From the NCBI GenBank assembly GCA_000828075.3, contig JXCB02000039.1, forward strand, positions 109,798 to 154,228: a DNA stretch of 44,431 bases, given 5' to 3'. Shown piece after piece: positions 8,757-17,371 of this stretch (positions are counted from its first letter, which is position 1; the number at the start of each line of letters is the position of its first letter). The stretch is from Tolypothrix campylonemoides VB511288 (GTDB lineage Bacteria > Cyanobacteriota > Cyanobacteriia > Cyanobacteriales > Nostocaceae). The notes below the pieces were generated by a model, which saw nothing but the letters and a program-made list of their open reading frames with translations, was not told the origin of the DNA and did not search any database. Made by a program: the position numbers and the translations under genes.

Positions 8757-9908
8757 CTACGCTCCCCAACTTAACGGTACACGGCGTCGCTGTTCCAAAA
8801 CTTTGGTATAAAGTTCTTCAAGTCGAGTAATGTTGCCGCTAAGAGTATACTGTTCTAATACCCGCTTTCTTGCTTTCTGCCCTAGCAAAGTTGTCAACTC
8901 AGGATGGTCTTGGAAGAGTGGCAAAAGGGTTCTTAATTGGGGTCGTACAGTTTTAGTGTTAAGAATAACGCCCGCTCCTTTCTCCAGAACTTCTCCATCT
9001 GCACCCACATCGGTGGCTAAACAAGCCAATCCACAAGCCATTGCTTCTAATAGAGATAGAGACAAACCCTCTACTAATGATGGTAAAATAAATACATCTG
9101 CTCCCTGTAAAATTTCGATGCGCCGTTGTTCATCAGCAACAAATCCCAACCAGGTAATGTTGTACTCGGAACCATAAAATGGTTCTAAGGAAGGCTTCAA
9201 GGGACCATCGCCCACAATAAGTAATTTGCTGTTTGGTCCCATTTCTGCCTGTTTCCAAGCACGAAGCAGGGCTTCAACATTTTTTTCTGGGGCTATCCGA
9301 CCTTGGTAGACAAACAAGCGTTCAGCTCGAAATTCCTCTTTAATTTTGCTTGAACCGGGAGAATATTTTTCAACATCCACACCGTTGGGAATGACGGCAA
9401 TATTTTGTTCCGGCACACCCATGCGAGCTAACAATTCTCGTTGAATTTGGGAAAATACAATCACGCGATCGTAGTTACCCAAAAATGGTGCGTAGAGTTG
9501 ATAAGCCAAAAGTTGTGTTCCTGATACCAGTTTTGCTCCCTTTCCGGCAAACGGTGTGTGGAAAGTAGCAATGAGTGGCAATTTCAGTTGCTCACAAATT
9601 TCCGGTAGAACAAAGTCAAGGGGAGACAGGGTGAGAGAAGCATGGACTATATCAGGTTTGAGGCGTCGCAGCGACTGAGTTAAAACCTTGGTCGCTTTGA
9701 AAGCCGGAATTGTGTAAACCTGGGACTTGTAAATGAAGGGTAGGGTGACTTCTGGGCAATTGGGCCAGTTATCCAAGTCTGATTCTTCTTGGGCGAAGTG
9801 GAGAAAGCTAACTTGGTGTCCCCGATCTAACAACGCATTTGTAATCTCTCTACTGTAGGTGACATTGCCACAAAAGGGCGATTTTTTTCCAATCCAGGCT
9901 ATACGCAT
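8757..9908 (-). CDS. GT4-family glycosyltransferase
   Basis: A 383-residue GT-B fold glycosyltransferase that moves a sugar from a nucleotide donor to an unknown acceptor. The N-terminal acceptor domain starts MRIAWIGKKSPFCGNVTYSR with a Rossmann-like strand and glycine-rich loop. The C-terminal donor domain has VIPNGVDVEKYSPG, FVYQGRIAPEKNVEALLRAW and the E-x7-E motif LPSLVEGLSLSLLEAMACG, which fits the GT4 clan. It is monocistronic, with its 3' end facing a repeat-rich region. No glycan cluster surrounds it, so the product (glycolipid or exopolysaccharide) is unknown. Confidence 0.88.
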   Translation of the reverse strand: MRIAWIGKKSPFCGNVTYSREITNALLDRGHQVSFLHFAQEESDLDNWPNCPEVTLPFIYKSQVYTIPAFKATKVLTQSLRRLKPDIVHASLTLSPLDFVLPEICEQLKLPLIATFHTPFAGKGAKLVSGTQLLAYQLYAPFLGNYDRVIVFSQIQRELLARMGVPEQNIAVIPNGVDVEKYSPGSSKIKEEFRAERLFVYQGRIAPEKNVEALLRAWKQAEMGPNSKLLIVGDGPLKPSLEPFYGSEYNITWLGFVADEQRRIEILQGADVFILPSLVEGLSLSLLEAMACGLACLATDVGADGEVLEKGAGVILNTKTVRPQLRTLLPLFQDHPELTTLLGQKARKRVLEQYTLSGNITRLEELYTKVLEQRRRVPLSWGA

Positions 9909-10049
9909 TCTTTGTTAGCTATCAGGAAAGCGAAATTATTATATTAGCTTTTTGTCCTTGTTTAATCAGTTCTTTGTCTCGCTTTACTTGCTGACTCCTC
10001 AAGTATCAGCAAACACAATTCATTGTTACATCTGTGGGAAAATTTTTTA

Positions 10050-10211
10050 TATAGCAACAGCCAAGGTGGTTAGGACATCAACCGATGATAAAACCTAGAT
10101 ACAAAAAGACTTTTCACCCAGTCCCCAGTCCCCCTTCGGGTTCGCCAGTCGCCTCAACGGGGGGAACCCCCGCACGGCGCTGGACTCACCAGTCCCTAGT
10201 CCCCTGCTATA
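10050..10211 (+). mobile_element. MITE-like repeat, copy 1 of 3
   Basis: Begins TATAGCAACAGCCAAGGTGG and ends CCCCTGCTATA, so the ends form a short terminal inverted repeat TATAGCA/TGCTATA. The interior (ATGATAAAACCTAGAYACAA, then GACTTTTCACCCAGTCCC) is nearly identical to the copies at 26732-26837 and 31053-31157. This copy is longer because it contains the GC-rich palindrome at 10144-10183. Non-coding; any parental transposase is unknown. Confidence 0.75.
10144..10183 (-). repeat. GC-rich palindromic repeat, copy 1 of 4 (nested)
   Basis: CGCCAGTCGCC on the left and GGCGCTGG on the right enclose GGGGGGAACCCCC and form a strong imperfect hairpin. The same family occurs at 36373-36412 in this orientation and at 12997-13038 and 41079-41119 in the other. 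It lies inside the MITE-like element at 10050-10211. Confidence 0.75.
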
Positions 10212-10444
10212 TTTCCCCAAACAGTGCACTTTTAGCTTGAGTTAACTTTAATTTTTCAGTTGTTAATTTATAGAATTTCATAACAACTTATCTAGACGCT
10301 ATACATAACGTCTAGCTAAAGTTCACATTGCTCGCCAGCAAGTCGGTGAGAATTTCTTACTGAGCTAAGTTTACCACGAAAACAGGAGCTTTCAGCAAAT
10401 AAGCGGTTGCAGAAAGCTGAAAATTGCCTTCTTTTATTTAATAG

Positions 10445-12106
10445 CTACTTAGAAGACGTATACCAGGTTAATATACCACCTGAAAAGACGATCGCAGCTA
10501 ATCCCAAAAACACTGTCTGTAATCCGACAAAAGTTTCTGCTACGCCTGCTAATGCCAAAGGTAAGGAAAGAGCAATATTAATTACGTTGTTTTGCAGACC
10601 AAAGACTTTGCCACGCATTTCTGGTGGGGTTTCTGTTTGGATAGCAGTCTGCATGGGGATACCCACTAATGCACCAAAGACACCTAACAGTGTTATTAAC
10701 ACCAGGACGATCCATAACTGTTTGGTAAATATCGATAGACCAATCAGAGATGCTGCCATACCCACAGATCCGAACAGACTTAACTGGATGTAAGAGAAGC
10801 GTTGACAAAATAGACCTAAGATGGTTGCGCCAAGAGCAATACCAACACCTCCAGCTGCCAGTAAAAAGCCGAATTGAGAAGCTTTCAAACCCGGAATTAA
10901 TTCTGCCATACGAACAGCTAAAACGGTTAATGCCGCAAATATGGAGAACAAAATGATAAGTTGAACCAGGGCACTGCGGAGCTGGCGATTTTCTCCAAGA
11001 TAGCGGAAACCATCTCGCAAGTCAGCAAAAATGTGAGGGTATTCTGCTTGTGTTTGCTGGGGTTTTTCTTTTGTTACAAGCAGCAACAAAATAAGTCCGG
11101 CGATCGCATAACTACCACCAACCACCAATTCTTTGCCCAATCCGCTGCTACCACCTAATTGCGACCATACTTGATCTGCGACACCTAACAATGGTTCCCC
11201 AACCGCAAACCCAACTATCACCGACGCCATCATTGTTGTGGTATACAGTGAGTTAGCAGAAAGTAAATGCTGCTCTTTAACCACCAAAGGAATTGCCGCC
11301 TGTTCTGCTGGTGCAAAAAACTGCGTCAACGTGGAAACTAAGAAAGTCATTGCTAAAAGGATAGTAAAACCCACTGGCAACACTCCCACCAATGGTTGCC
11401 AATCGTGAGTTAACCATAGTAATGGTGGAATTGACAAAACCAGTATGCCGCGCCAAATATTCGTTGCTACCAGCACCGTCTTTTTCGACCAGCGATCCAC
11501 AAACACACCAGCAACGGAACCGAAGAGAACTGCGGGAATGGTAAATGCCATCATCAGCGTCGAAACCCAACCACTAATAGTTTGGTCACTGCTTTGAAAC
11601 TGAGTATTAATGATGGCAATCATCAAAACCAGGTACACTTTATCTGCCAACTGACAGAAGACTTGACCACCCCAAAGTGCTAAAAAGTTGGAGTTTTTTA
11701 AGATCGGCAAAAACCCTTGTTCATCACCTGACGCGGCGTCTGTATTTGAATCAGAAGCGTTTATATCTGGTGTTTTCACCACAGTCGCTGTAGCAGATTG
11801 TATACTATGTTCAGAGGCACTACTTTTGCCATTTGCCTGACTATGGGTTGATTGATTTTCCGATTTTTGTTCGCTTGGATCAGTCACATCAGTTTTTGCT
11901 ATTTCCGATGTGCAATTTTTTTCGTTTCCAGAAACGTCTTTTGCCGACATTTCATGAAAGTGAATATGACTAGATAAAGACTTTGGAACACTTGGGTGCT
12001 TGGTTCCTTTAGGCACCGATGCCCTATTCTGTTTTCTAGCGTAGCTTTGTGACAACGGCAGGATTTTTGTATCCAGATCAGACGGTTGCATCATGGTTGG
12101 CAGCAA
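10445..12106 (-). CDS. MFS transporter with long disordered N-terminal extension
   Basis: 553 residues. From about residue 138 it is a standard 12-helix major facilitator of the MFS_3/enterobactin-exporter type: [20 protein letters not shown], then [17 protein letters not shown] as the loop 2-3 motif, and [20 protein letters not shown] late in the protein. Such proteins are mostly drug or small-molecule exporters, and the substrate here is unknown. The first ~137 residues are hydrophilic and rich in Ser, Thr, Asn, Lys and Gln, with no recognisable domain; internal Met53 is a possible alternative start. The 5' end overlaps the 3' end of recO by 29 bp on the same strand, so the two are probably translated from one message. 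Confidence 0.87.
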   Translation of the reverse strand: MLPTMMQPSDLDTKILPLSQSYARKQNRASVPKGTKHPSVPKSLSSHIHFHEMSAKDVSGNEKNCTSEIAKTDVTDPSEQKSENQSTHSQANGKSSASEHSIQSATATVVKTPDINASDSNTDAASGDEQGFLPILKNSNFLALWGGQVFCQLADKVYLVLMIAIINTQFQSSDQTISGWVSTLMMAFTIPAVLFGSVAGVFVDRWSKKTVLVATNIWRGILVLSIPPLLWLTHDWQPLVGVLPVGFTILLAMTFLVSTLTQFFAPAEQAAIPLVVKEQHLLSANSLYTTTMMASVIVGFAVGEPLLGVADQVWSQLGGSSGLGKELVVGGSYAIAGLILLLLVTKEKPQQTQAEYPHIFADLRDGFRYLGENRQLRSALVQLIILFSIFAALTVLAVRMAELIPGLKASQFGFLLAAGGVGIALGATILGLFCQRFSYIQLSLFGSVGMAASLIGLSIFTKQLWIVLVLITLLGVFGALVGIPMQTAIQTETPPEMRGKVFGLQNNVINIALSLPLALAGVAETFVGLQTVFLGLAAIVFSGGILTWYTSSK

Positions 12107-12977
12107 AATAAGAATCTATTAAAGCAGCAGAGCGAATAGGGCGACCAAAGTGATACTGAGCATAAGAACGTAAAATTTGCTCAACTGATAACCAGGCATC
12201 ATTTCTGGCTGCATCTTGTATTATCTCTGGTTGCGACAGATGCTGGAGTATAGTAAGTTCTGTGGCATTCAAGCGACTAGATATGACTGGTATTTCTTGC
12301 CGATGAATAACTGTTTGGTAGTTGGAAGCCTTCTCTTTCACAGTAGCAGGAGAGTGCGAACGATGAGGAAGATTTTGTCTCATCTCCTGTTTGAACTGTT
12401 CCCAAGCACTTAAGCAAACTGTTCCACCAGTTGGTATGCTAAATCCCACATGCCAGTTGGGGTCTGTTAAATCTGGTATCACAGAGCGTCCAGTCAGGCA
12501 ACAAACTTGTACTTCCGGAGTGAGTCCTGCCAAAGCTAGAAGGTGAAATACGCCATGAGATAGATGTGCAAGAACATCAAATGCTTTTGTATTAGGCAAC
12601 ATCTCTAAGCGACTGAGATGTTCGTTTAGTAACTCATAAAGTTCTTCTTGAGGTTGTTCGCTTAACGCCTGATACAGTACTATTTCCGCTAAATACTGGC
12701 TGGCAGCTAGTTTACCCAAGTCTTTAGCAAGACCTGGGTAAGATTTTACAGTTTGTGCTTGAGTAATTTTATCGAGCGATCGCCCTTTAGCAATCAGTAA
12801 CTCATTGACTACAAACATCCCACTCCTTCCACCCAGGCAGGAGTTGTGCTTGCGTGAACCAGGCGCAACTGCTCGCATCAAACCAAACTCTCGTGTCAAA
12901 ATTGTCACTAGTCTATCTGATTCTCCCAGAGCCTGTGCCTTAAGATTAATTCCAGTTGCTTGATACGTTTTAGTCAT
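12078..12977 (-). CDS. recO: DNA repair protein RecO
   Basis: A 299-residue RecO that helps load RecA on SSB-coated single-stranded DNA in the RecF pathway. The N-terminal OB fold is seen in [36 protein letters not shown] and [20 protein letters not shown]. The helical C-terminal domain has a shortened Zn-binding area with [13 protein letters not shown] in place of the full four-Cys set. The length is somewhat above E. coli RecO, as is usual in cyanobacteria. It is upstream of, and overlaps, the MFS gene. deoC lies further along on the same strand after a repeat-filled gap. Confidence 0.93.
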   Translation of the reverse strand: MTKTYQATGINLKAQALGESDRLVTILTREFGLMRAVAPGSRKHNSCLGGRSGMFVVNELLIAKGRSLDKITQAQTVKSYPGLAKDLGKLAASQYLAEIVLYQALSEQPQEELYELLNEHLSRLEMLPNTKAFDVLAHLSHGVFHLLALAGLTPEVQVCCLTGRSVIPDLTDPNWHVGFSIPTGGTVCLSAWEQFKQEMRQNLPHRSHSPATVKEKASNYQTVIHRQEIPVISSRLNATELTILQHLSQPEIIQDAARNDAWLSVEQILRSYAQYHFGRPIRSAALIDSYFAANHDATV

Positions 12978-12996
12978 TAGTTATTAGTTATTAGTT

Positions 12997-13038
12997 CGCC
13001 AGCGCTGCAGGAGGGTTTCCCTCCGCAGGCGACTGGCG
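12997..13038 (+). repeat. GC-rich palindromic repeat, copy 2 of 4, inside short tandem repeats
   Basis: CGCCAGCGCTGCAGGAGGG, then TTT, then CCCTCCGCAGGCGACTGGCG folds into a near-perfect hairpin. It is flanked on the left by TTATTAG repeats (12974-12993) and on the right by GCGTGCCGAAGGCATACCCG, TCATTAG repeats (13075-13095) and CAAAGGA repeats (13096-13120). All of this fills the gap between deoC and recO. Confidence 0.75.
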
Positions 13039-13123
13039 TTCGCCGTCAGGCGTGCCGAAGGCATACCCGAAGGGTCATTAGTCATTAGTCATTAGCAAAG
13101 GACAAAGGACAAAGGACAAATGA

Positions 13124-13804
13124 CTACTCACTTTTTTCCAGCCTACCGCGCTGGCGGAGCAAATCGATACCGCGAGACGTACCTAATCTAGTGGCACCTT
13201 CTAGGATCAAGTCTAGAGCTTGGTCGATGCTGCGAATACCCCCTGAGGCTTTAATTCCAACCCTCTCCCGTGCAACTTCCTTCAAAAGTCGTACATCCTC
13301 TATTGTTGCACCCCCATTCCAACCTGTACTGGTTTTAAGAAATGCTGCACCCGCTTCCATACATATTTCTGCGGCTATTCTTTTTTCTTCATCCGTCAGC
13401 AGGGTAGTTTCCAAAATCACCTTCACAGTTTGGCCAGTTTCTTCACAAATTTCCGCAATTTCCCGATGCACGTCGTCAGTTTTGCCTGCTTTCAACCAGC
13501 TCAAATTGATCACCACATCTAACTCAGTAGCACCATTTTCCACCGCTTCTTGAGCTTCATACAGCTTTGTTGCCGAAGTCGTCGCCCCAGTAGGAAAGCC
13601 AATGACTGTACAAACCTTGGGCTTTTTGCCGTGGAGGAGTTCTGCTGCTTGCTTTACATATGCCGGGTATAGACAAACTGCAGCAAAATGAAATCTATCT
13701 GCTTCTTCACACCATTGTTCCACCTGTTCTGAGGTAGCCGTTGGTATCAGCAGGGAGTGATCGATAAATGGCGCAATATCAATGTCTGGATAGTCTGCTG
13801 CCAT
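13124..13804 (-). CDS. deoC: Deoxyribose-phosphate aldolase
   Basis: A class I aldolase cleaving 2-deoxyribose-5-phosphate to glyceraldehyde-3-phosphate and acetaldehyde in deoxynucleoside breakdown. 226 residues, the normal length. The TIM-barrel active site is intact: Asp96 in [11 protein letters not shown], Schiff-base Lys157 in [10 protein letters not shown] and Lys185 in [21 protein letters not shown] at the N-terminus and the phosphate-binding SGGIRS are also typical. No other deo genes are adjacent. Confidence 0.95.
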   Translation of the reverse strand: MAADYPDIDIAPFIDHSLLIPTATSEQVEQWCEEADRFHFAAVCLYPAYVKQAAELLHGKKPKVCTVIGFPTGATTSATKLYEAQEAVENGATELDVVINLSWLKAGKTDDVHREIAEICEETGQTVKVILETTLLTDEEKRIAAEICMEAGAAFLKTSTGWNGGATIEDVRLLKEVARERVGIKASGGIRSIDQALDLILEGATRLGTSRGIDLLRQRGRLEKSE

Positions 13805-14022
13805 CGCTTTTTCGTACCAGTAATGAATTATTAACCTTTATAAAAAATTTAAAACTATTTAAATAAATTAAATCATAATTTTTACCTTCTTTACCTGAAC
13901 TTTAAGGTCTTACTGAGTGCCACTGGTAACTGCTAGAAAATTTACTAGATTCTTGCAAGTCTTCTAATTTATATTAAGTTTAGTTAAGCTCGTTCGTGCA
14001 AAATAGTTTTTATTTTATAATT

Positions 14023-15180
14023 CTAAAAATTATAGTTTTTATTATATAATTCTAAAAATTCAAGAATACTTTGAGCTAGTGCCTTTGATGCTAAGTAAGG
14101 TACCCCATTACCAATTGTTTTAAACATATTAGTGAGAGACATATTCTCTGGAAGCACAAAGTTAGCAGGCAAAGATTGTATTGCTAAAGCTTCAGCTGCT
14201 GAAATACGCCGAACTTTATAAGGATGTAAATGGACTTCATTGTTTCCATAGCAAGCAGTAGGAGAGTAACGCCATCTGTGGAGGCGTTTAAAAGATTTCT
14301 TGGAATCATCTCCCTCATCTATGGTAACGAATTTTTTCATCCCCGCCCTAGGCTGGAAATAGTGCCCAGCATTGGGATGGTTTAACACATCATTTTTTCT
14401 AAACCAGAATTCCACGGTGAGTTCTTGAGGAATACCATCAGGGCAAGACAGAATAGAATCTTCTTTAAATGGTTGTGATTGACTCCAGTTGTAAGAAAAA
14501 ACTTTATCTATAGGATGGAAAATATATTTTTTCCAAGGAAAAGCACCTTCAGGCAAAACATTTTCCTTGTCAAGTTCTATTCCTATGTCCTTGATTAACT
14601 GACTGCGGAAACCAAGAAGAATAATTCTTTCTCTATCTTGTGGTACATTGTATTCGATAGCATTAATTAATCGCTCTATTAAGACATAACCAGCTTGATT
14701 TAACTGCTGCTTAAGTCCTTCAAAAAATAAACGGTGTTTTTTTGTCTTCCACAAACCTTTGACGTTCTCGAATAAAAAGAAATCCGGTTGCTGTTGACAA
14801 ATTAATTCAACGTAGGAAGCGGAAAGTTTTCCATTATCTCCTAAGTGTCCTCGATTTTTTCCACCTACCGAAAAATCAGGACATGGAGGACCACCAATAA
14901 ATCCGACAATATCAGTAGACTTGCGGCAATCTTTTACTAATTCTTGCAAACGAATTGCTTGTAATCCTTCAGTAAGTTTAGTTACGTCTCCTTCTTCCCC
15001 ATAAGAATAACCGTATTCTGGTAATGGCAAATTCATAACACTCCGCGAATAACGGTATGCTTCCATGAAAGGGGAAAATATTTCATTGACATAGACAATA
15101 TTGAAACCCCTGGTTTCAAAACCTAAATCAAGAAAACCTGAACCTGCAAAAAAGGAGAAGATAGTAGGGCAATTTCTCAT
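14023..15180 (-). CDS. DNA (cytosine-5)-methyltransferase
   Basis: 385 residues with the ordered C5-methyltransferase motifs. Motif I is SFFAGSGFLDLGFE (8-21, AdoMet binding). Motif IV is GGPPCPDFS with catalytic Cys100. Motif VI is FLFENVKGL (136-143). Motif VIII is QDRERIILLGF (181-191). Motif X is FKTIGNGVPYLASKAL near the C-terminus. The target recognition domain (about 195-330) is not one I can match to a specificity. No restriction endonuclease is adjacent, but the next gene on the same strand is a NERD-nuclease/helicase fusion. The gene is visibly more AT-rich than recO and deoC, which hints at horizontal acquisition. The CCWGG or GATCGC-type target is unknown. Confidence 0.92.
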   Translation of the reverse strand: MRNCPTIFSFFAGSGFLDLGFETRGFNIVYVNEIFSPFMEAYRYSRSVMNLPLPEYGYSYGEEGDVTKLTEGLQAIRLQELVKDCRKSTDIVGFIGGPPCPDFSVGGKNRGHLGDNGKLSASYVELICQQQPDFFLFENVKGLWKTKKHRLFFEGLKQQLNQAGYVLIERLINAIEYNVPQDRERIILLGFRSQLIKDIGIELDKENVLPEGAFPWKKYIFHPIDKVFSYNWSQSQPFKEDSILSCPDGIPQELTVEFWFRKNDVLNHPNAGHYFQPRAGMKKFVTIDEGDDSKKSFKRLHRWRYSPTACYGNNEVHLHPYKVRRISAAEALAIQSLPANFVLPENMSLTNMFKTIGNGVPYLASKALAQSILEFLELYNKNYNF

Positions 15181-15256
15181 TCAAGAACTATGAGACAGTT
15201 TGATAAAATTCAATTGCGTTTTCACTTACAAGGAAATAAATTTCCTTTTATGGTAC

Positions 15257-15284
15257 GGTGCGTTACGAAGATCGGTAACGCACC
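15257..15284. repeat. GGTGCGTTAC hairpin repeat
   Basis: GGTGCGTTAC (15257-15266) pairs exactly with GTAACGCACC (15275-15284) over an 8-nt loop. A second diverged copy, GGTGCATTAACG...GTAACGCACC, follows at about 15300-15326. This GTGCGTTACG element is widespread in cyanobacterial intergenic DNA. Here it separates the helicase gene from the methyltransferase gene. Confidence 0.75.
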
Positions 15285-15379
15285 ATCCCGTCGTCAGTTG
15301 GTGCATTAACGTAGTGTAACGCACCCTACTTTTAACTGTGCCGTTTTGGATGAAGTTGAATGGCGGTCATTTACTTAGT

Positions 15380-17263
15380 TTATAAACGCTCAAATATGGG
15401 CCAAGTTTCCCCAAACTCTGCTAGCTCTGGTGCTGAGCAAACAACTGTCAAATAACTTCCCCGCTCATGTCGCTTTAGACGGCTTAAGGCAACATAGATA
15501 GCAGCCAAATCCTGGGCAGAATCGGCGTGCTTGATGTTAATTACCATGCAGCGAGACTCCCAACCCTTAAAGCTGTGGATGGTGCAAGCCTTTACCCTAG
15601 CATCACCCATGAAAAAACCTAGCTTTCTGTTTTTTTGCTCCAAATGAGTTTCACCAAAAACATGGGCTGTTTTGACACCATTTTTTTCTAGTAATTGGAT
15701 ACACTCCAAACCAAATTGATGTTTTTGGACGAGCAAGGTAATGTCAGAGTATGCTAGTGTTTCCGGTTCAGCCCAGATAAACATTTTAAGCACAGCATCA
15801 GTGCAAATAGAAGCAGTTCCAACATGAGGAGCAACCTGTATCCAACACAGTTGAACTGGCCACAGATCAAGTTCCGTATTTTCCGCTTCTGGAATGTCAA
15901 TCTTAGTATTTGGTAAATACTGCTTTGCATATTTCTCCAAATACCAAATGAGAGTTGGCGGCATCCGGTAACTAGTCTTCAACCGTGACCAGTCGGCAGT
16001 GAACCCCGCTCCTGTCATGCTTTCATCAGTCCAATATTTTGAGCGTTCGTAAAGGTCTTGCGTCTCATCTGCCACCAGTAGCATTTCCCCCCTGTCGCGG
16101 CGTACCTTGCGAAGGGTGTTCCACCAATAAAGGTTATAATCCTGACCTTCATCCACCAGAATAGCGTCGTAACTAGGAATAAACTCCTTCCTTTTGTCGA
16201 GCGCTTGATTAACTAAATCAATGAGCTTGAATTCTAGAGTTTCCTCCAGATTTTCTTCGCTCCATCCAAGTGAGCGGTACTCATTTTCAAATCCCGCTGC
16301 AAAGCAAACACGTTTGCACCACTCATGAAAATGACACCACGTAATGTGTTCATTAAGGATTTTTCCCGACACCTGATAGCGTACTGCCACGTCCCTCAAA
16401 TAATGCCATAAGGTGATGTTGAAGGTAACAACCAAGATATCTTTTTTTTCTGTAGACAATTGAGCAGCCCTAGCTGCCAAAACCAACGACTTACCAGACC
16501 CCGCTGGTCCTTTGATGCGTCGGTAGCCTTTTTTGGTACGTGTAGTCGCCAATTTTTGCTGATCCGAGTTTAGTTTGAGCGGCGATCGCTGGGTTGAGGC
16601 GAAGTCTGGCTCAACTAACCAATGTCGTAGATCATCAGCTAGCTGAGTGTCCATAAACTTAGATTTAGGCCACAATGCGGAAGGAAACACCACATCTAAT
16701 TGATCCCCTTCCAGCGCATCAATACCGACAATGGGGTGATATCTCTCTTTATTGCCTAATAGATTGAGGTGTTTTTGAAAAGGTTGAAATAATACCTTGG
16801 CTTGGCTAGTGGTGGCTGTGGTCAAAATGACACCAGCGGTAACGACGGGTAAATAACCACCATTTGTGGAGGCTTTAATCGCCAGCCGTGGACAATACAG
16901 ATTGAAAATGCTGTCTTTATACTGAATGACTTTCTCAACCGGGTTATCCGTCACCCGAAAATCCACGCCATCGCGTGAAGTCGCCCAAAGTTCAGGGGCA
17001 TCTTTTGAGGAGTATTGCACTTTGTAGCGCATTGCGTTTAGATTCCAGTCTTTGACCTCAAAAACTGCTATCCCAACGCGGGGATTTAATAAAACAAAGT
17101 CAGGGCGCAACCCGTTGAGGTGCGGCTGAATGTATATCTCCCAATCATCTCGTAAGTTTTTATTAAAAAAATCTAAAACTCTTCGCTCGCCTAGTGTGAG
17201 GGGAGTTCTCAAGCAGGACAGCTGATCTAGAGGTGGAGAAATAAATCTAGGCATAGAACACAA
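15380..17263 (-). CDS. NERD nuclease-domain / superfamily 1 helicase fusion
   Basis: 627 residues. An N-terminal NERD domain (about 20-130) shows the PD-(D/E)XK-like pattern: GERRVLDFF (Glu26), RPDFVLL (Asp55) and FEVKDW (Glu69, Lys71). A UvrD-like SF1 helicase follows, with Walker A KGPAGSGKS (251-259), Walker B ILVDEGQDYN (368-377), ADETQDLY, TSYRMPP, HSFKGWE (563-569) and YVALSRL (590-596). All catalytic positions look present. Proteins of this build are suspected phage-defence or DNA-processing enzymes, and the adjacent methyltransferase on the same strand supports a restriction-like role, but that is inference. Confidence 0.85.
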   Translation of the reverse strand: MCSMPRFISPPLDQLSCLRTPLTLGERRVLDFFNKNLRDDWEIYIQPHLNGLRPDFVLLNPRVGIAVFEVKDWNLNAMRYKVQYSSKDAPELWATSRDGVDFRVTDNPVEKVIQYKDSIFNLYCPRLAIKASTNGGYLPVVTAGVILTTATTSQAKVLFQPFQKHLNLLGNKERYHPIVGIDALEGDQLDVVFPSALWPKSKFMDTQLADDLRHWLVEPDFASTQRSPLKLNSDQQKLATTRTKKGYRRIKGPAGSGKSLVLAARAAQLSTEKKDILVVTFNITLWHYLRDVAVRYQVSGKILNEHITWCHFHEWCKRVCFAAGFENEYRSLGWSEENLEETLEFKLIDLVNQALDKRKEFIPSYDAILVDEGQDYNLYWWNTLRKVRRDRGEMLLVADETQDLYERSKYWTDESMTGAGFTADWSRLKTSYRMPPTLIWYLEKYAKQYLPNTKIDIPEAENTELDLWPVQLCWIQVAPHVGTASICTDAVLKMFIWAEPETLAYSDITLLVQKHQFGLECIQLLEKNGVKTAHVFGETHLEQKNRKLGFFMGDARVKACTIHSFKGWESRCMVINIKHADSAQDLAAIYVALSRLKRHERGSYLTVVCSAPELAEFGETWPIFERL

Positions 17264-17339
17264 TTAGAAGAACTTGAGCCTAGTTTTCCCACTTATTTCA
17301 GTGTTGTAATCGCATAGTATCCAAAAAAAAATGCGTAAA

Positions 17340-17356
17340 GGTGGGCAATGCCCACC
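17340..17356 (-). terminator. Probable rho-independent terminator of the GTPase gene
   Basis: On the minus strand GGTGGGCA pairs with TGCCCACC over a 1-nt loop, 16 nt past the stop of the GTPase gene, followed by TTTACGCATTTTTTTTT. The same GGTGGGCAATGCCCACC palindrome is also a common cyanobacterial interspersed repeat, so the role may be incidental. Confidence 0.55.
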
Positions 17357-17371
17357 CTACTTAAATAATAA

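Larger units (their letters stand above)
9909..10444. other. Intergenic region holding a MITE-like element and palindrome
   Basis: 536 bp between two minus-strand genes. The central 162 bp is the MITE-like repeat at 10050-10211. The rest is AT-rich, with an inverted pair TAGACG...CGTCTA near 10292-10313 (TCTAGACGCTATACATAACGTCTAGC). No coding frame is convincing. Confidence 0.6.

Noticed and set aside
12216-12413. Plus-strand open frame across recO
   Set aside because: A shadow of the recO coding strand; recO is fully supported.
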